A stretch of DNA of 64,000 nt from Vanilla planifolia (Eukaryota; Streptophyta; Magnoliopsida; Asparagales; Orchidaceae), in contig JAIUJO010000189.1 of assembly GCA_023846275.1 (NCBI GenBank), positions 843,771 to 907,770 on the forward strand, written 5' to 3'. This document shows, one piece after another, positions 11,836 to 23,784 of this stretch. Below the pieces are notes generated by a model that was not told the origin of the DNA, ran no database searches, and was given only the letters and a program-made list of their open reading frames with translations. Within the stretch, counting starts at the first letter, position 1. Every line of letters begins with the position of its first letter. Made by a program: the position numbers and the translations under genes.

Positions 11836-12929
11836 CTCACAAATGATTTAAATATCCCCTTTTAAAATTTGTAGTTGTCTTTATTCTAATTAGCAATCAT
11901 ACACTTGAGTTGTTAGTACTTCTACAAAAGATTTTCATGTAAGCTCCTCCAAAAATCTCCTTGGACTCCATCATTCGATAATATTGATTAACAAGAATGA
12001 TGTTTCATGAAAACCCATGATCAATTCCAATGGTTGATTACTAATTGTTTTGAAGTTTCTCCTTTTTGTTGTAAGGGAATTATTTAGCTTAAACTAACAA
12101 ATTATGATGAGGAAAATCCATCTGATTTGATAGGTCATCTTCGAGATGTGTTAACACCCATTTTTCATTTATCAACCATCATATTATTCATCAGGCCATT
12201 CATTACCTCGTTCATTATGCTAAGCAAAAACTAGTTTTCTTAAATATGATATATTAATGTGTAGCACCTACAGCTAAACTCTTTATGATATTCAATTTTG
12301 GACATTTTGTTATTCCATAATTAATTTGAGGTCATCTCAATAAGTTGTTGCAATGAAATTTAATATATAATGTTTAGGCTATGTTTATGTATTTAATCCA
12401 TAGGTATTTAAGAAAGTTATATTGATGAAACAGAGTCTTTATGTTATCTTTTCTTGATCTATTATTTCTTTTTACTAAATTATTTTTATTATGATTATAG
12501 CATAACGATGATAGGCAATTGTCTATCGACAATATATGATGAATTCTAAAAATTGGCTAACTTGAGATGGATCGTGGGTTATGGATATAGATGATCAAAA
12601 ATCAATGAACATTTAAAATTTTATTTAGCATAGTACATCCAAGAAGGAACTAAAGCTAGCAAACCTTCCCAGACATTAAGGGAGAGCCACCAATGGACAT
12701 AGTAATAAATCAAACATTAGCTTCATTCACAAGCACACGAAAAACAAAGTTATTAGCACTTGGTCAATCTTTCCAAGGAATGTGTACAGTGACATGTTTA
12801 TGAGGAATTCCTTCTCTTAATCATCTATTATAGAATTGCATGGTGGTCAAATTGAGCAAAACACAATTATAATTAAATTACCAACCACATTTAAGGTGAA
12901 CAAAAAATAATATTTAAGAAAGTTGAAAT
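11836..12929. other. Spacer between two head-to-head LINE relics
   Basis: This should hold the 5' ends of the two divergent LINE relics. From about 12,650 to 12,900 the plus strand has short frames that could be the poorly conserved N-terminal part of the right-hand ORF1, but no motif is diagnostic. No promoter could be assigned. Confidence 0.4.
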
Positions 12930-13460
12930 CAAGAAGGTGGTAGCGCATTCAAATACACTCTAATAGGTAAATTGTGATACAAGGGGGCCATCATGGAATC
13001 CATGTGGGCAGTAGAAAAACAAAAAAAAAATTAGTGAAGTTAAAATTTTTTCTTTGGAGAACATGTAAATTCTTATTAGATCTAATATGGATCATGACAT
13101 CCTTCACTATTGATTACACAAATCATGGAACATAGGTGACATTGAAATGTGCATCTTTAAAATTTGCCTAGGGTACAACTTAACAAAGAACCACCACTTG
13201 TCACTATCTTATTGTCTTGATAACACTTATCTATCCATTCATTTGATAAGGTGGCATTGCATTCAATTGCATTTGTAATTGGAAAACCACTAAAAATAGA
13301 TGTCAAAATATTAAATTTAACTCAACCATGTGTTGCAAAAGTATGCATTGAAGTGAGCTTGTTAATTGAATTTTTAATAGAATATTTTACACAATAATCT
13401 TCCTCTACATTGTAGTCAATATTGTTAGTAGGAACACATGCTATCAATTAATAAATTGAA
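12930..13460 (+). pseudogene. LINE-B ORF1 (DUF4283 plus zinc knuckle) relic
   Basis: This is a second plant LINE ORF1, on the opposite strand to LINE-A. FKYTLIGKL near 12,948 corresponds to F---LVGKF. Then WNIGDIEMCIFK (about 13,135-13,170) corresponds to W-IG--PMR-FKW. Next come SIHSFDKVALHSIAFVIGK and PLKIDVKILNLTQPCVAKV and CIEVSLL (13,227-13,370), a close match to LPIHLF-K-ALFSIA--IGKPLK-D--T---TRPSVARVCVEVDLL. NNLPLHCSQYC near 13,400 looks like the start of the zinc knuckle. Damage includes a TGA at 13,111-13,113 in place of an expected Trp and a frame change near 13,225. No ORF2 was recognised downstream, so the copy is truncated or interrupted. Confidence 0.75.
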
Positions 13461-14110
13461 GACAACTAAAACTTATACTCAGTAAAATGCAATAGTTGAT
13501 AATACCTCTACCAATTAGAAGGATCAATTAGTGGAAGAAGCAAATCATGTGTTAACTCTTAATAAATCATGGAAAAAGCTAGAGCATAATGTGTCAGAAT
13601 GGCCACAATGACCATCAATATTCTCATAATGGAGAATCTATCCAATCGATAAGAACTAATGAAATTCAAAACTGAGATATGGTTAAAGGCAAATGCAAAA
13701 TGATAGGCATGTGAAATCAATAAAGTCATCAAAATTTGTTGATGATCATGCAATTATTTAGAATGAATCACATTTATATAAAGAAGAAAAATAACATGAA
13801 ATCTTGAAAAATCTATGAGAAAAGTAAACATATCTATAGCAGATGAATAAAACTTCATAACCAAGAATGTAAACCCATCACAACTATTGAAAATCATGAT
13901 TTCCCTACATTTGAATATCATACAAGATCTAAAGTGTGATCATATATGATGATAAGAATGATGATATTCAAAATCAATAACTATAATTAGGCAATCATAA
14001 ACATGTAAAATGTTTTTTTATTATATGTATATTTGATAATGCTTTAATTTTGCCACCCTAATTTTGGGAATAGTTATTAATTTATTGTTTCACTGGAGGT
14101 TTATTTCAAT
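13461..14110. other. AT-rich stretch between LINE-B and the copia fossil
   Basis: Short frames on both strands, including a 64-codon minus-strand frame at 13,559-13,753, resemble nothing recognisable. It may be decayed LINE-B ORF2 or the 3' part of the copia fossil. Neither is supported by motifs. Confidence 0.4.
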
Positions 14111-14124
14111 ATGTATGTGACGCT

Positions 14125-14330
14125 TCTAGCATCATTCCTATTTGAAACCCATCAAATGAGTATGTCTCTACCTTTAGCATTATATGTCCCATCAAAGTTA
14201 TTGATGTATACACCACATATCACAAAAATGCATTTTCACAGTGTGCCTCGAATTGAAATTAAATTGTCTAATCAATGCTTTTATAATGGATTGTAGCCTT
14301 GTGTACTACCATAAATGTAGAATTTTTTTG
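14125..14330 (-). mobile_element. Copia fossil: reverse transcriptase piece
   Basis: On the minus strand CGVYINNFDGTY lies where copia RTs carry D-CVY-K--DG just before the catalytic YVDD block. It follows the integrase in the expected order, though closer than in whole elements. Identification is moderate. The fossil is broken here. Confidence 0.5.
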
Positions 14331-14639
14331 GCATATTGTTCATTAGATTTTCTTTATCTAAGAGGTCAACATCATTTTCATTCTTTAATGATATAAACTT
14401 AACATTATTTAGACAAGTACTCCATTATACTAATACAATGTTGTTCTACATTCTATAGATCACATTTACATTAGTGCTCTCCCATCTATCTATTCTTTCA
14501 TTTGTATGATGTATGTTAGTATGTAACTAGTATGTTTAGGATCTTAACCTCGTGTACTATGATATGACAACAATAATAACATGTTAAATTAATAATGTAA
14601 TATGGTAGCACCATCAATAAATAAAATAATATTTCATTA

Positions 14640-15560
14640 AAAAAAGAGAATAAGCTAATGAAAAATATTGTTTTATGCCTAATTCTTTGGAAAATTCTTT
14701 AAAATTTAAATTTTCAAATTACTTTTTATAATAAATAAGTTTCCATCTTAAAAGTAGTATCTTTTTAATTACATTAAGTTTACCAATCATCTAAAGACTT
14801 CAAATGCTTTATTCTTGTTGTTAAAAAATAATGCTATGGTATATCTTATATTATCCTTGACTAAAATAAAGTTGTCATTATTTTAACTTATGTTAGTTGC
14901 TTAGGTCCAAACAAATCAATATGAATAAACTCTAGAGGTTATGTATTCCATCATACATTCAAGAATTTAAAAGAATGTTATGCATGTTTTCCTATTAGAC
15001 AAGAATCAAAGTGGACAATCCTTTATTTAAGTTAAAAATCCAAGACTTGAGTATTGTAGTTGAATTAGAGTGTCCTAATCCTCTATTCTATAAATTGATT
15101 GATTCTACTTATTTCCTCAAATAATTATTTTAAAATCTTTTATTATCCAAATATATAGCATAAATATTATCATTTCTATACCTTACAAAAAAATTATATT
15201 TGCATCCTCCAAAAAAAGTATTGTGACGTACGAAAGATCACATTATATCATTTTTTATAGAGTTGTCTAACTCTAAGCACATTTTGTCTTGAACTTCCAT
15301 GAACAAATACTCCATCAACAAAAGGAGACTAGAGATGCCTATTCTTCTCACTTCTTTGTTTCATTTCTCAAAGTTTTCTCCTGGAACAAAAAATCAAACA
15401 TCCTATGTTTCTAAGCTCAAGAATTTTGCTCTATCTTTTATCATATGTGTTGTGAACAACTATCTAAGTTTTTTATTGGGAATCATAAATACTATACAAC
15501 CACTATTTAGATCCAACTTGCCTCTTTTATTTCCCACAGGAGAAATACCTACAAAGGCAA
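14640..15560 (-). mobile_element. Copia fossil: protease end, pre-integrase and integrase core
   Basis: The minus strand reads LDLNSGC (compare LDSGCS, the copia protease active-site region), then DNIYAIYLDN (GAG-pre-integrase region), then LEFIHIDLFGP at 14,904-14,936, which is nearly the canonical copia integrase LELIHIDLFGP with its first catalytic Asp. NKAFEVF further on matches the integrase segment before the last catalytic residue. Order and spacing are those of the family. This is the firmest part of the fossil. Confidence 0.8.
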
Positions 15561-16300
15561 ACATTTAAGTTTTAGAATTGGAAATGCAAGTTAATTAGGG
15601 TTCATGTAGATTAGTTCTTATTTTATGTTTAATTTATCATTTGGTTATCCATGCAAAGGAAGTCCTATTCATTATAATCAATTTTTTGGTAAATAAATAA
15701 TCAATTTTTATTTTGATATGAGGAGTGGTAGTTACAAAAAAAGATTGATATTTAAAATAAAGAATCTCTTACATGTGAATGTCTTCTTCAATTTTTGCAA
15801 AAAGTTATAGAACAATATCCTATACAAACACTTATGTATGACACATGTAAACTCCTAATAGAAGAAATTTGATTTTTCAGTCATTTATCTTCTTATGGAA
15901 AGGATGTAACATTATTTATCAATTCTCATGAACTTGAAGAAGAATCCAATTGATCTCTCAAAATTTGACATTTGCATTAATATTCATTATGTTCCTAGGT
16001 TATTTTGTTATGAGATGCATTATAGGTTTCAAATTCTTGTTTCTTAGCCTATAATTCAAGCTTTAATGTGTCATGTTTCTTTCTCCACATTTTGTATTTA
16101 CATAATAGTCTAAAAGGCTATATTTTATATTATTTTAAGATAATTCTTGATTACTTACCTTATCATGCTCTAAATCATCATCGTGGATCATTTGGTAACA
16201 TTTTGAGGAAATAAGAGTACGTACAAATTCCACAATAGCGGATTCCATTACGGGATTCATAATATTTTTTTTGTATTTATTATTTCAAAATCATATCTAT
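15561..16300 (-). mobile_element. Copia fossil: possible gag C-terminal part
   Basis: Minus-strand frames rich in Lys, Glu, Asn and Asp between the gag core and the protease may be the coiled-coil C-terminal part of a large plant copia gag. No zinc knuckle was found. The call depends on position. Confidence 0.3.
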
Positions 16301-18300
16301 TTTTCAAAGTTCTTTTTAAAAAATTATTTCCATAGAAAACCTTGATATTCAAATTTGTATATATAATTCTTAATATTTATGATTGAGAAAAATAAAAATA
16401 AAAATTTGAAAATTATACCAAAATTTTTATGTTGTTCCATTCAACCTAGTACCTATGTTCATCCTCCAACTGAAGTTGAGAAATATTATTGAGAAAATTA
16501 CAACTTGAATTTTTTTTACCATTCATCTCCAACATAATAACCTATTAGCATATGTTTATTTAACTTTGGGCTCACAGCCCAAGAGGAAAAGGAAAATATA
16601 GCATGAGAACAAGCTTTTGATGAGAGTGTACAATATTCTATGCTTGTTGATGTGTATAAGAAGGCACAACAAGCATAAAATTATAAAGGAAAGTGCAAAA
16701 ATGAGACCTTAAAAGTTTTGGGATTATTTAGATTATTTTTGAATCTCAAGTAGTACATACCCAAAGTGTGCTACAGAGAAATTTTACATCAGTGGAATAC
16801 TATATATTGCTTCATTGAGACCTCAAAGTTTTGTTCACATTGATTAGCTATTTGTTAATATTTTTTTGGTTTTTATGACAAAGTAATGATCGTAGCTATC
16901 AGAAAAAATTTCATAAGTTTCTAAATAGCTTAAAAAGTATCTTCCAAACATGTTATAAATCTTCTTCTAAAGGAATTTGCCTTTAAGCAAGGTCAACCAG
17001 AGCCATTGGATCCGATGAGAGAGGATGTGGACAACTAAATAAGGAATATAAAGCCAAGGATGGTTGAATGAAGGTATATTAGATCTTGACCATAAAATAA
17101 TGTTGGATGAGTTTTAGATTGTACAATTCATCAACAGTAAATAGCGAAATCATCTCAACCATAAAATTTAAAGTAAAACTCTTTGAGCAACATGATTCAA
17201 GGATACGTTATTTAATATGGTAGAAAGAATGCTAGCCATCATATAAATTTTGATGAAATTTTGTTTTTTTGATTTGGGCCTTTATCTAATGCCTATAGGA
17301 GGTTAAACTCTTAGCTGTCTAATCAACGATTGGATGGTGTGGATTTATGCATGCTTAATTGTTGCACAGATTTTTTGTCACACATTGTAGAATAGTTTAA
17401 GGTTTAGCTTCTGTTAAATTATTTTGTGCAAATACAATTCAAGCCAAAATATGGTTGTCAATCTCATCTTGTGTATTTGGAGTTTCATGATTGAAGCCAG
17501 TCATATGCCTAAGGGTTTTAAATGATTATGGGTTAAATATAATTATGGGTCTGGCTTAACCCATTGAATAGTTTACACAAGTTCTATCTAGCATGATGCT
17601 TCCCTTGCCATGTCCCAACAAGAATAAAGACTCTGTCTTCAGTATGCTAGAGCTTGAACTAACTTCGTTTCAGCTAGTCTTATATCTCGAGGTTTCCATG
17701 CCAACTTGGGCTTGGTCGGCCCGAGTGCTTTGCATTAGTGCCAGCAGTGGGTTGTGGCTTGGGAGATTTTTTTTAATATAAAATTAATTAAATTATTTTT
17801 TTAAATGTAATCAATGTTAAACAAATGACCTAATATGAAAGTTGGCTAAGATTCATAAGTAACATTTAACCCAACTATGATATTTGAAATTGGTTAGTAG
17901 ATGTTATTAAGAGAGTAGAAAGGAATCCATTTCCTTAATCAAGGATAACATTGAAAGAATAAGATGCTTAAGTTGGATTGGAAAGTAACATGAATGGAGA
18001 GATTTTTCTTATGATTAATTATCAAAAATCTAACATTACATTTCAGAGCAAAAGAAAAACCTTTCAAAGTTGATGTGCATATCCTTAGTCATTGAAGCTT
18101 GTTGAACACTCCAACTTAGTCTGAAGACCACTAAAACACCATTTTCAAAAGTGCATGACATGTTTTCCATAATTAAACCTGATTCAAAATAAATAAGTAG
18201 ATTAGAAAAAAATGCTAAGCATTTATAGCTTTACTGATCAAGCTCAAGGTTGACTTAACACAATAAATTATTAATCTATTTGATGTAACGTTCAACGCTT
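16301..18300. other. Unassigned DNA inside the copia fossil, probable later insertion
   Basis: This 2 kb separates two parts of gag that should be close together. No coding domain was recognised on either strand. It includes a less AT-rich island at about 17,280-17,780. No terminal inverted repeats or target duplication could be identified, so its nature is open. Confidence 0.4.
17490..17775. other. GC-richer island with a short inverted repeat
   Basis: The stretch is markedly less AT-rich than the rest of the first 40 kb, with words such as ggtcggcccgagtgc. An inverted pair, gggttaa at 17,530-17,536 and ttaaccc at 17,556-17,562, could form a small hairpin. A 62-codon plus-strand frame at 17,593-17,781 matches no family I know. 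It could be a captured gene fragment or part of an unknown transposon. Confidence 0.4.
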
Positions 18301-18399
18301 CACTAATTGAGTGTCATTTCAAGTTCACTCCATTTTTGTCTTCTAAAGTAAATTTGTTTGTCATTCACTTTAAGCTTCCACTTTTCCTTCCTTCTTAAG

Positions 18400-19050
18400 G
18401 AGTTATTGAAATAGAAGTTAATGGTAAAATTGTTGTTTTACATACTTTTTTTTTTGAATTGAACTATTCCAATATCCTTTTCATGTAAGCAATTCTTACT
18501 TTACATCATTATTTAAAGAGATAAAAGAAATTGAAACTATCATGGAAATTTGTTTCTTCTTCTTTTTCTTATAATCCTCCATTTCACAACACTCCATCTA
18601 TTATTTGTAAGATAGTAAAAAGCCCGTGAACAAACCCAATGAATTGTTGCTACAGTTCTTTTCTTCCTTATTTATGGTGGTCTTTGCTTTCCATTTTTTG
18701 GACATACCTTACAAATTTGGCCACAAATTCATATCAATTAGAAGGTTTTATAGTAAAGATCCTTTATAATATTTGTAAAACCACTCATCGTGTAAAACAT
18801 TCCTTTATTTTGTTTTATTGAAAATAGTTCATAAACATGAGTAAGCATGTGAATATGTGGTTCTTGTACCTCATTGGTTCCTTCACAAGTCAAGATAAAC
18901 TTGCCCCATATTGTTTTACAAATATTAAGCCAAATACCCTTGACATAGTCATCATACATGATGTTCCAATATGATATAATGGTTGAATTTATATTTTTTG
19001 TCCATGGACATTATAAGTGAACAATATAAAAAATGACCACTCATTTAATA
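18400..19050 (-). mobile_element. Copia fossil: UBN2-type gag core
   Basis: The 73-codon minus-strand frame at 18,738-18,959 contains CEGTNEVQE, INMLTH-like HIHMLTHVYELF and FTNIIKDL. These match the plant copia gag blocks YEGT--VKE, INML-H-YELF and FTNIINGL. Downstream, to about 18,560, IGFVHGLFTILQ stands where gag has EL-GSLMTHE. The domain is well known from plant copia polyproteins. The part to the right (about 18,960-19,050) is less certain. Confidence 0.75.
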
Positions 19051-20940
19051 TTTTGTAATCGTTATTCAATCTATTGATTTCTTGAGCTAATAATATCAAG
19101 TTTAGATCACATTCCACATTTTGAAATCTAAGATTAATGATAGAGAGATAGTAGCATTTTCCTGAAAAACAATAGAAAGCTTGTCAAAAAATTGTTCTGT
19201 AGTTTAGCATATCTCTAAAGTAACATAGTTCCTTGGACAAATATGTGTAAAATAGGGGAAATTTTTTATTTGTGAGATCATTGTAGAGTACTAGCTTTGG
19301 CACAACATGTTCTATCAATGGAATACGATAATTTTAAGAATTTCAAATGCTACCTTGTAGTATACATCTATCGCCTATCAAAACTGATTTTGACCAACTT
19401 CCTATTTTTTCTTTACCACAACTTGGAGGATAAGTACATTACATAAATTTTTCTTTCAATGTTCAATGATAACAAACATTTACCATTTTTGGTGGAGAGT
19501 GGCCATTCCATAATCAACAACTCATAGTTGAGCAAATGAAAAAGGAAATATCAAAAGGAAGTGTTCTCACTCAACAACTGTCTTTACGAGTCAAATATTG
19601 CAAATCTTATATGGCATTTGCTAATTATGCAAGACACTATGTTTGATTATAAAAATGTTTGAAATCATGATTTTTAGAATCAATAATTAAAAAAATTCTT
19701 ACTTGAAAGCATACAATACTTAATTAATAATCGCACCATACGCTTTTCAATCCTACAGATCTTTCCTTATGTCACAATATACTTTGTATTTCTATGTTGG
19801 TAGACATACTGAATATGTGAATGAAATATCTAGGACTATTCATAGATGGTGCACATCAAATTGTGCCACCACGCACTTAGCCTTACATGATGCATTAAGG
19901 TTAATATTGATACAATAACTATTCTCCCTGGCCTAGTTTGAGAAATTCTACATAATGGATTTAATTGTTCTTAGTAATTTCGTTTTTTACATTGATAATA
20001 CATGATTTAGTGTTGGTCCAATATGCTTGATGGCCTAGAATTGAATGGCTTATCCCTCTCTATTATTCCTAAAATAAAATGTCATTGAAGACAAATATTG
20101 TTAGAAGATATTATCCTAATAAAAATAAATAAATTTAATTATTTTACCTAGTATGGTGACCGTTAGTAAATTATGCTTATTTTTATTTTCTTTTTCTATC
20201 TGTTTGTAACTTATTACACCTTGTGCTTTTTAACTATGACTTGTACTTATATTGATTGTCAAAGAATGTATATAACTAGCTTATCTATTTAATTTTAAAA
20301 GGGTAACACTTCAAATACTTAAAAACACAAAAAAACTTGGTGTTCACACTTTAATTAAGGAAAAGTGTTGTTATTTGTCATATCAATATTATTTTTGTGT
20401 AGAATAATTAGCCATCAAGAGTTTGTAATGTATCTCCATTTAATATAATCAAGAAGGGGATGTTTCTATCTAGAAGTTATGTACTATATGTTCATAACTT
20501 TTCATGCAATTCCTTGATATATCTTCAAATTGTTTCTCTAGCTTGATATGTCAAGAGATATTTACTTTAAAAAGTGAATATGCTCACCTTTTTGTATATT
20601 AATGAATATTAGACAAATGGTTTGGTCGATGTAAAATCTTGGTTTAACACCCAAATATGTAATATACCCATAGATAAACTTCTTAAAAACTTCAAAAATG
20701 GCCCCACTCATAACAAATGTCCATCCAAAGCCATAAGATGGTTAGTGAATTTTTATAAAGCCTACTTGTAATGAATTTTTCTAATTGATCACATAAATAA
20801 GGTACACACTCCTATTAATGCACAAGCTTCCATTTAATGATTAAGGATTTTACTAATTGAGAAATGTTGGAGTTATTAACTAATGCATATCTTTTTCATG
20901 GCTTTTATGACTAACAATGTTGTAGCACAGCTAAGATAAC
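19051..20940. other. AT-rich stretch, no gene recognised
   Basis: This should contain the 5' end of the copia fossil, but no LTR, primer-binding site or gag start could be recognised. No other gene, RNA or repeat family was seen. It ends where the satellite resumes, at about 20,940. Confidence 0.45.
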
Positions 20941-21805
20941 TAGGTTGTTAGAAAATGTGGCATGCATTATAGAGAAAAGAAATGCTAGATTCCAAGACAC
21001 TAAAGAGATTGAGTGTAAATCCTCAACTATAAAATTAGCTGGCAATCAAAATTTCATAGTAAAACATACCAACAAAGTTTATTTTGTCCACATCAAACTC
21101 CATATAGAATTATAGTGAATTGCTAATGAAACTAAATAATAATAAATAAAAATTTCAATATCAAGTAAAAACTACTATAACTAAAATTAGATAAATTGAA
21201 GTAATACAATATAACAAATTTATAAAATATATAAAAATCAAAGTAAAAAATTTGAAAATAATGAGATAAATTTTATAGTTGTATAGTAATTCTATATACT
21301 AAGGAGATTGAATGTAACATCCTCAATCATCAAATCAACAATAAAAAATAGAACATCACAAAATATGCAAAAATATAAAAAAATTTAAAAAACATAAAAA
21401 TAAATATACAATTTTATAAAGCTCATCGAGACAAGTCCACACACATTAACTTGGTCTTGATTGGCCCTCATTCATAATTATTATGAATTACAAAATAATA
21501 AGTAAAAAAAATAAGGAATTATTGTTATAAATTTAAGAAAAACATTTGATGAAACGTTACAATTTGAACAAAAAATTATTTTCAACGATAATAAGGAAAT
21601 TGAGCATAACATCCTCGATCGTTAAATTGGGTACAAATCAGAATGTTTCATAAAACATGCAAGAACCATGGAAAGAAAATTTTTAAAAATTTAAAAATGG
21701 TTATTTAATTGATGGAGGTCATCAAGAGTAGTTTACTAATGTTTGTTTCTTCACTATTAGACCTTATTTTGAAATACTTGGAATTACAAAAGTTAATAAA
21801 AATAT
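20941..21805 (-). repeat. AT-rich satellite, minus orientation, resumed right of the transposon block
   Basis: About two units in the same orientation as 1-4,222. Landmark words of the form ctaaggagattgaatgtaac occur near 20,998, 21,300 and 21,588, each followed by a variant of atcctcgatcgttaaatt. The array continues until the orientation switch near 21,805. Confidence 0.8.
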
Positions 21806-23015
21806 TTTTAAAGATTTCACATGATCTTAGAGATACTTCGATTTACGCTTAATTTAATCATAGTGGATTTTATATGATCTCCTTAAAACCTTGGAACGTA
21901 ACTATTCTATTGAATTTATCTTATTTCAATTTTTTTCTTTCATTTGGTTATGTTATTAATTAACTCCAAAGGTCTTCCCGTGTGACCATTACATCACTTT
22001 ACTTTTTATAATATATCATTTCAATTTATCACATTTCAATTTAATAAGTATTTACTTGATATTAAAATAAAAATTAACTATTATTTATTCTTATTTACTT
22101 TAGTAATTTTTAGTAATTTCAAAAAGGTACAATTGAGTCAGAAAAAAAACATCATTCGACACATCTCAATAACCTCTATCCAATTGAATATATTTTTTAA
22201 ATATTTTTAAATAATTTATTTTCTATGATTTTTGACATTCTTTATGAGACATTTTGATTTGTACCTAATTTGTCGATCAAGGATGTGAGTTAAATCTTTG
22301 GTATCTTTGAATACAACCTTCTCAAATAATTTATATCATTTCATCAAACATTTTTCTCTACTTTGCATATATTAATTACTTCAATAAGTCTTATTTTGGC
22401 TTTACTTTATATTTAATTAATATTTAAAATAATATTTTATTAATAATTATGCTTATTACCGATTGTAATTCATTGTAATTTTAAATGAGGTCCAATCAAG
22501 ATGAAATAAGCGTCATTAAATTACTCAAATAGAGCCCTATCAAATTAAATATTTAATTTTTATTATAAATTTTTTTATTATTTTTGTATGTTTAATAAGA
22601 AATTTTGATTCATATTTAATTGATTATCATGCATCATATGATTTTTATATTATTTTGGTTTATCTCATTTGAGCTTTACTATACATTTATTTAATACCAA
22701 AAACAAATTTATTAATATTTATTTTTATATGATTTAATAATTCACAATAATTCCAAATGAGATGTGATCAAGAAAAATTGAAGCTCATTTGACTCTTCTA
22801 AATTGACACCATCAAATTACATATTCATTTACATATTTTTAAATGTTCTCTTTGACTAAGGTTTTTACATACTTCACTAGACATTTCAATTCACACATGA
22901 TTTGTCGATTAAGCATATTAAACTTGATCTTTGTAATATATTAGAATGCAACTTTTCTGATTAAATTATTCGTTTTGTTAAAATGATTTTCTTTGATTTA
23001 GTTATATTACTATGT

Positions 23016-23050
23016 AGAAGAAGGAGAAGAAGAAGAAGAAGAAGAGGAAG
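23016..23050 (+). repeat. Short GAA-rich purine tract
   Basis: About 35 bases of interrupted agaaga repeat, all purine on the plus strand, within one satellite unit. Neighbouring units lack it. Confidence 0.9.
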
Positions 23051-23766
23051 CAAAGACATTATTTTAATTATCTAATTTATTATTTAATTTATATTTAAAA
23101 TTTTATTTTAATATTTTTAAATATTTTATTTTTGAAGTTTTTTATAGACTTTAAGAGACATTTTGATTTAACCTGATTCGATGATTGAGAATATTTCACT
23201 TATTTACTTGGAATTTTTTTTAATGTAATTCTCATTTATCCAAAAGTTTCACTTTGGTTTGGTTATATCAATAGGAAACTCATATTCTCCTGTTATGTTA
23301 CATTTATGTTAAGTTGATTTGGTTATATTACAATGCTTTTATTTATCATATTTTAGCTTTAAAATATATAGTTACTTAATATTAAAAAAATTATTTTTTA
23401 CTATTAAAACTAATTTATAATGGTAATTTAAAGTAACTCCAAATGAATTCGAATCAAGTTAAATAAATGACATTAGATAGGTCTTGAAGAGCTCTTTCTA
23501 ATTAAACATTAATTTATATATCTTTAAATATTTTATTATGTAGTTTTTGCCATGCTTTACATTTCATTTCAATTTCTACCTAATTTGGTGATCGAGGATG
23601 TCACACTAAATATCCTTAGCATCTTAGAGTGAAGCTTTCTTCCCCAATTTATCTCCTTTTTTAAAACTCTTTTACTTTTCTTTTACTACAATACTATGTA
23701 ACGTCAAATTTCCTCCCATGTATTGTTTACATCTCTTTGAATTAGTTGTATTACAATCCTTCAATT

Positions 23767-23784
23767 TATATATATATATATATA
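23767..23784. repeat. (TA)9 microsatellite in a satellite unit
   Basis: Short TA run at the point of the unit that normally reads tttaatatatatttactta. Confidence 0.9.

Larger units (their letters stand above)
14110..19050 (-). mobile_element. Ty1/copia LTR retrotransposon fossil
   Basis: Gag, protease/integrase and reverse transcriptase pieces lie on the minus strand in copia order (gag at high coordinates, integrase before RT). The copy is clearly broken, with many interruptions, and looks old. No LTR pair could be found, so the limits are those of the recognised domains. The gap between the gag core (ending about 18.4 kb) and the protease region (from about 15.6 kb) is longer than usual, which suggests other DNA has been inserted at about 16.3-18.3 kb. 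The UBN2-type gag and integrase wording point to a plant lineage. The sublineage is uncertain. Confidence 0.75.

Noticed and set aside
17593-17781. 62-codon plus-strand frame in the GC-richer island
   Set aside because: Too short, no recognisable domain and no partner exon. Kept only as a composition anomaly.
23016-23050. GAA tract as a triplex-forming regulatory site
   Set aside because: Short, interrupted and far from any gene. Recorded only as a microsatellite-like tract.
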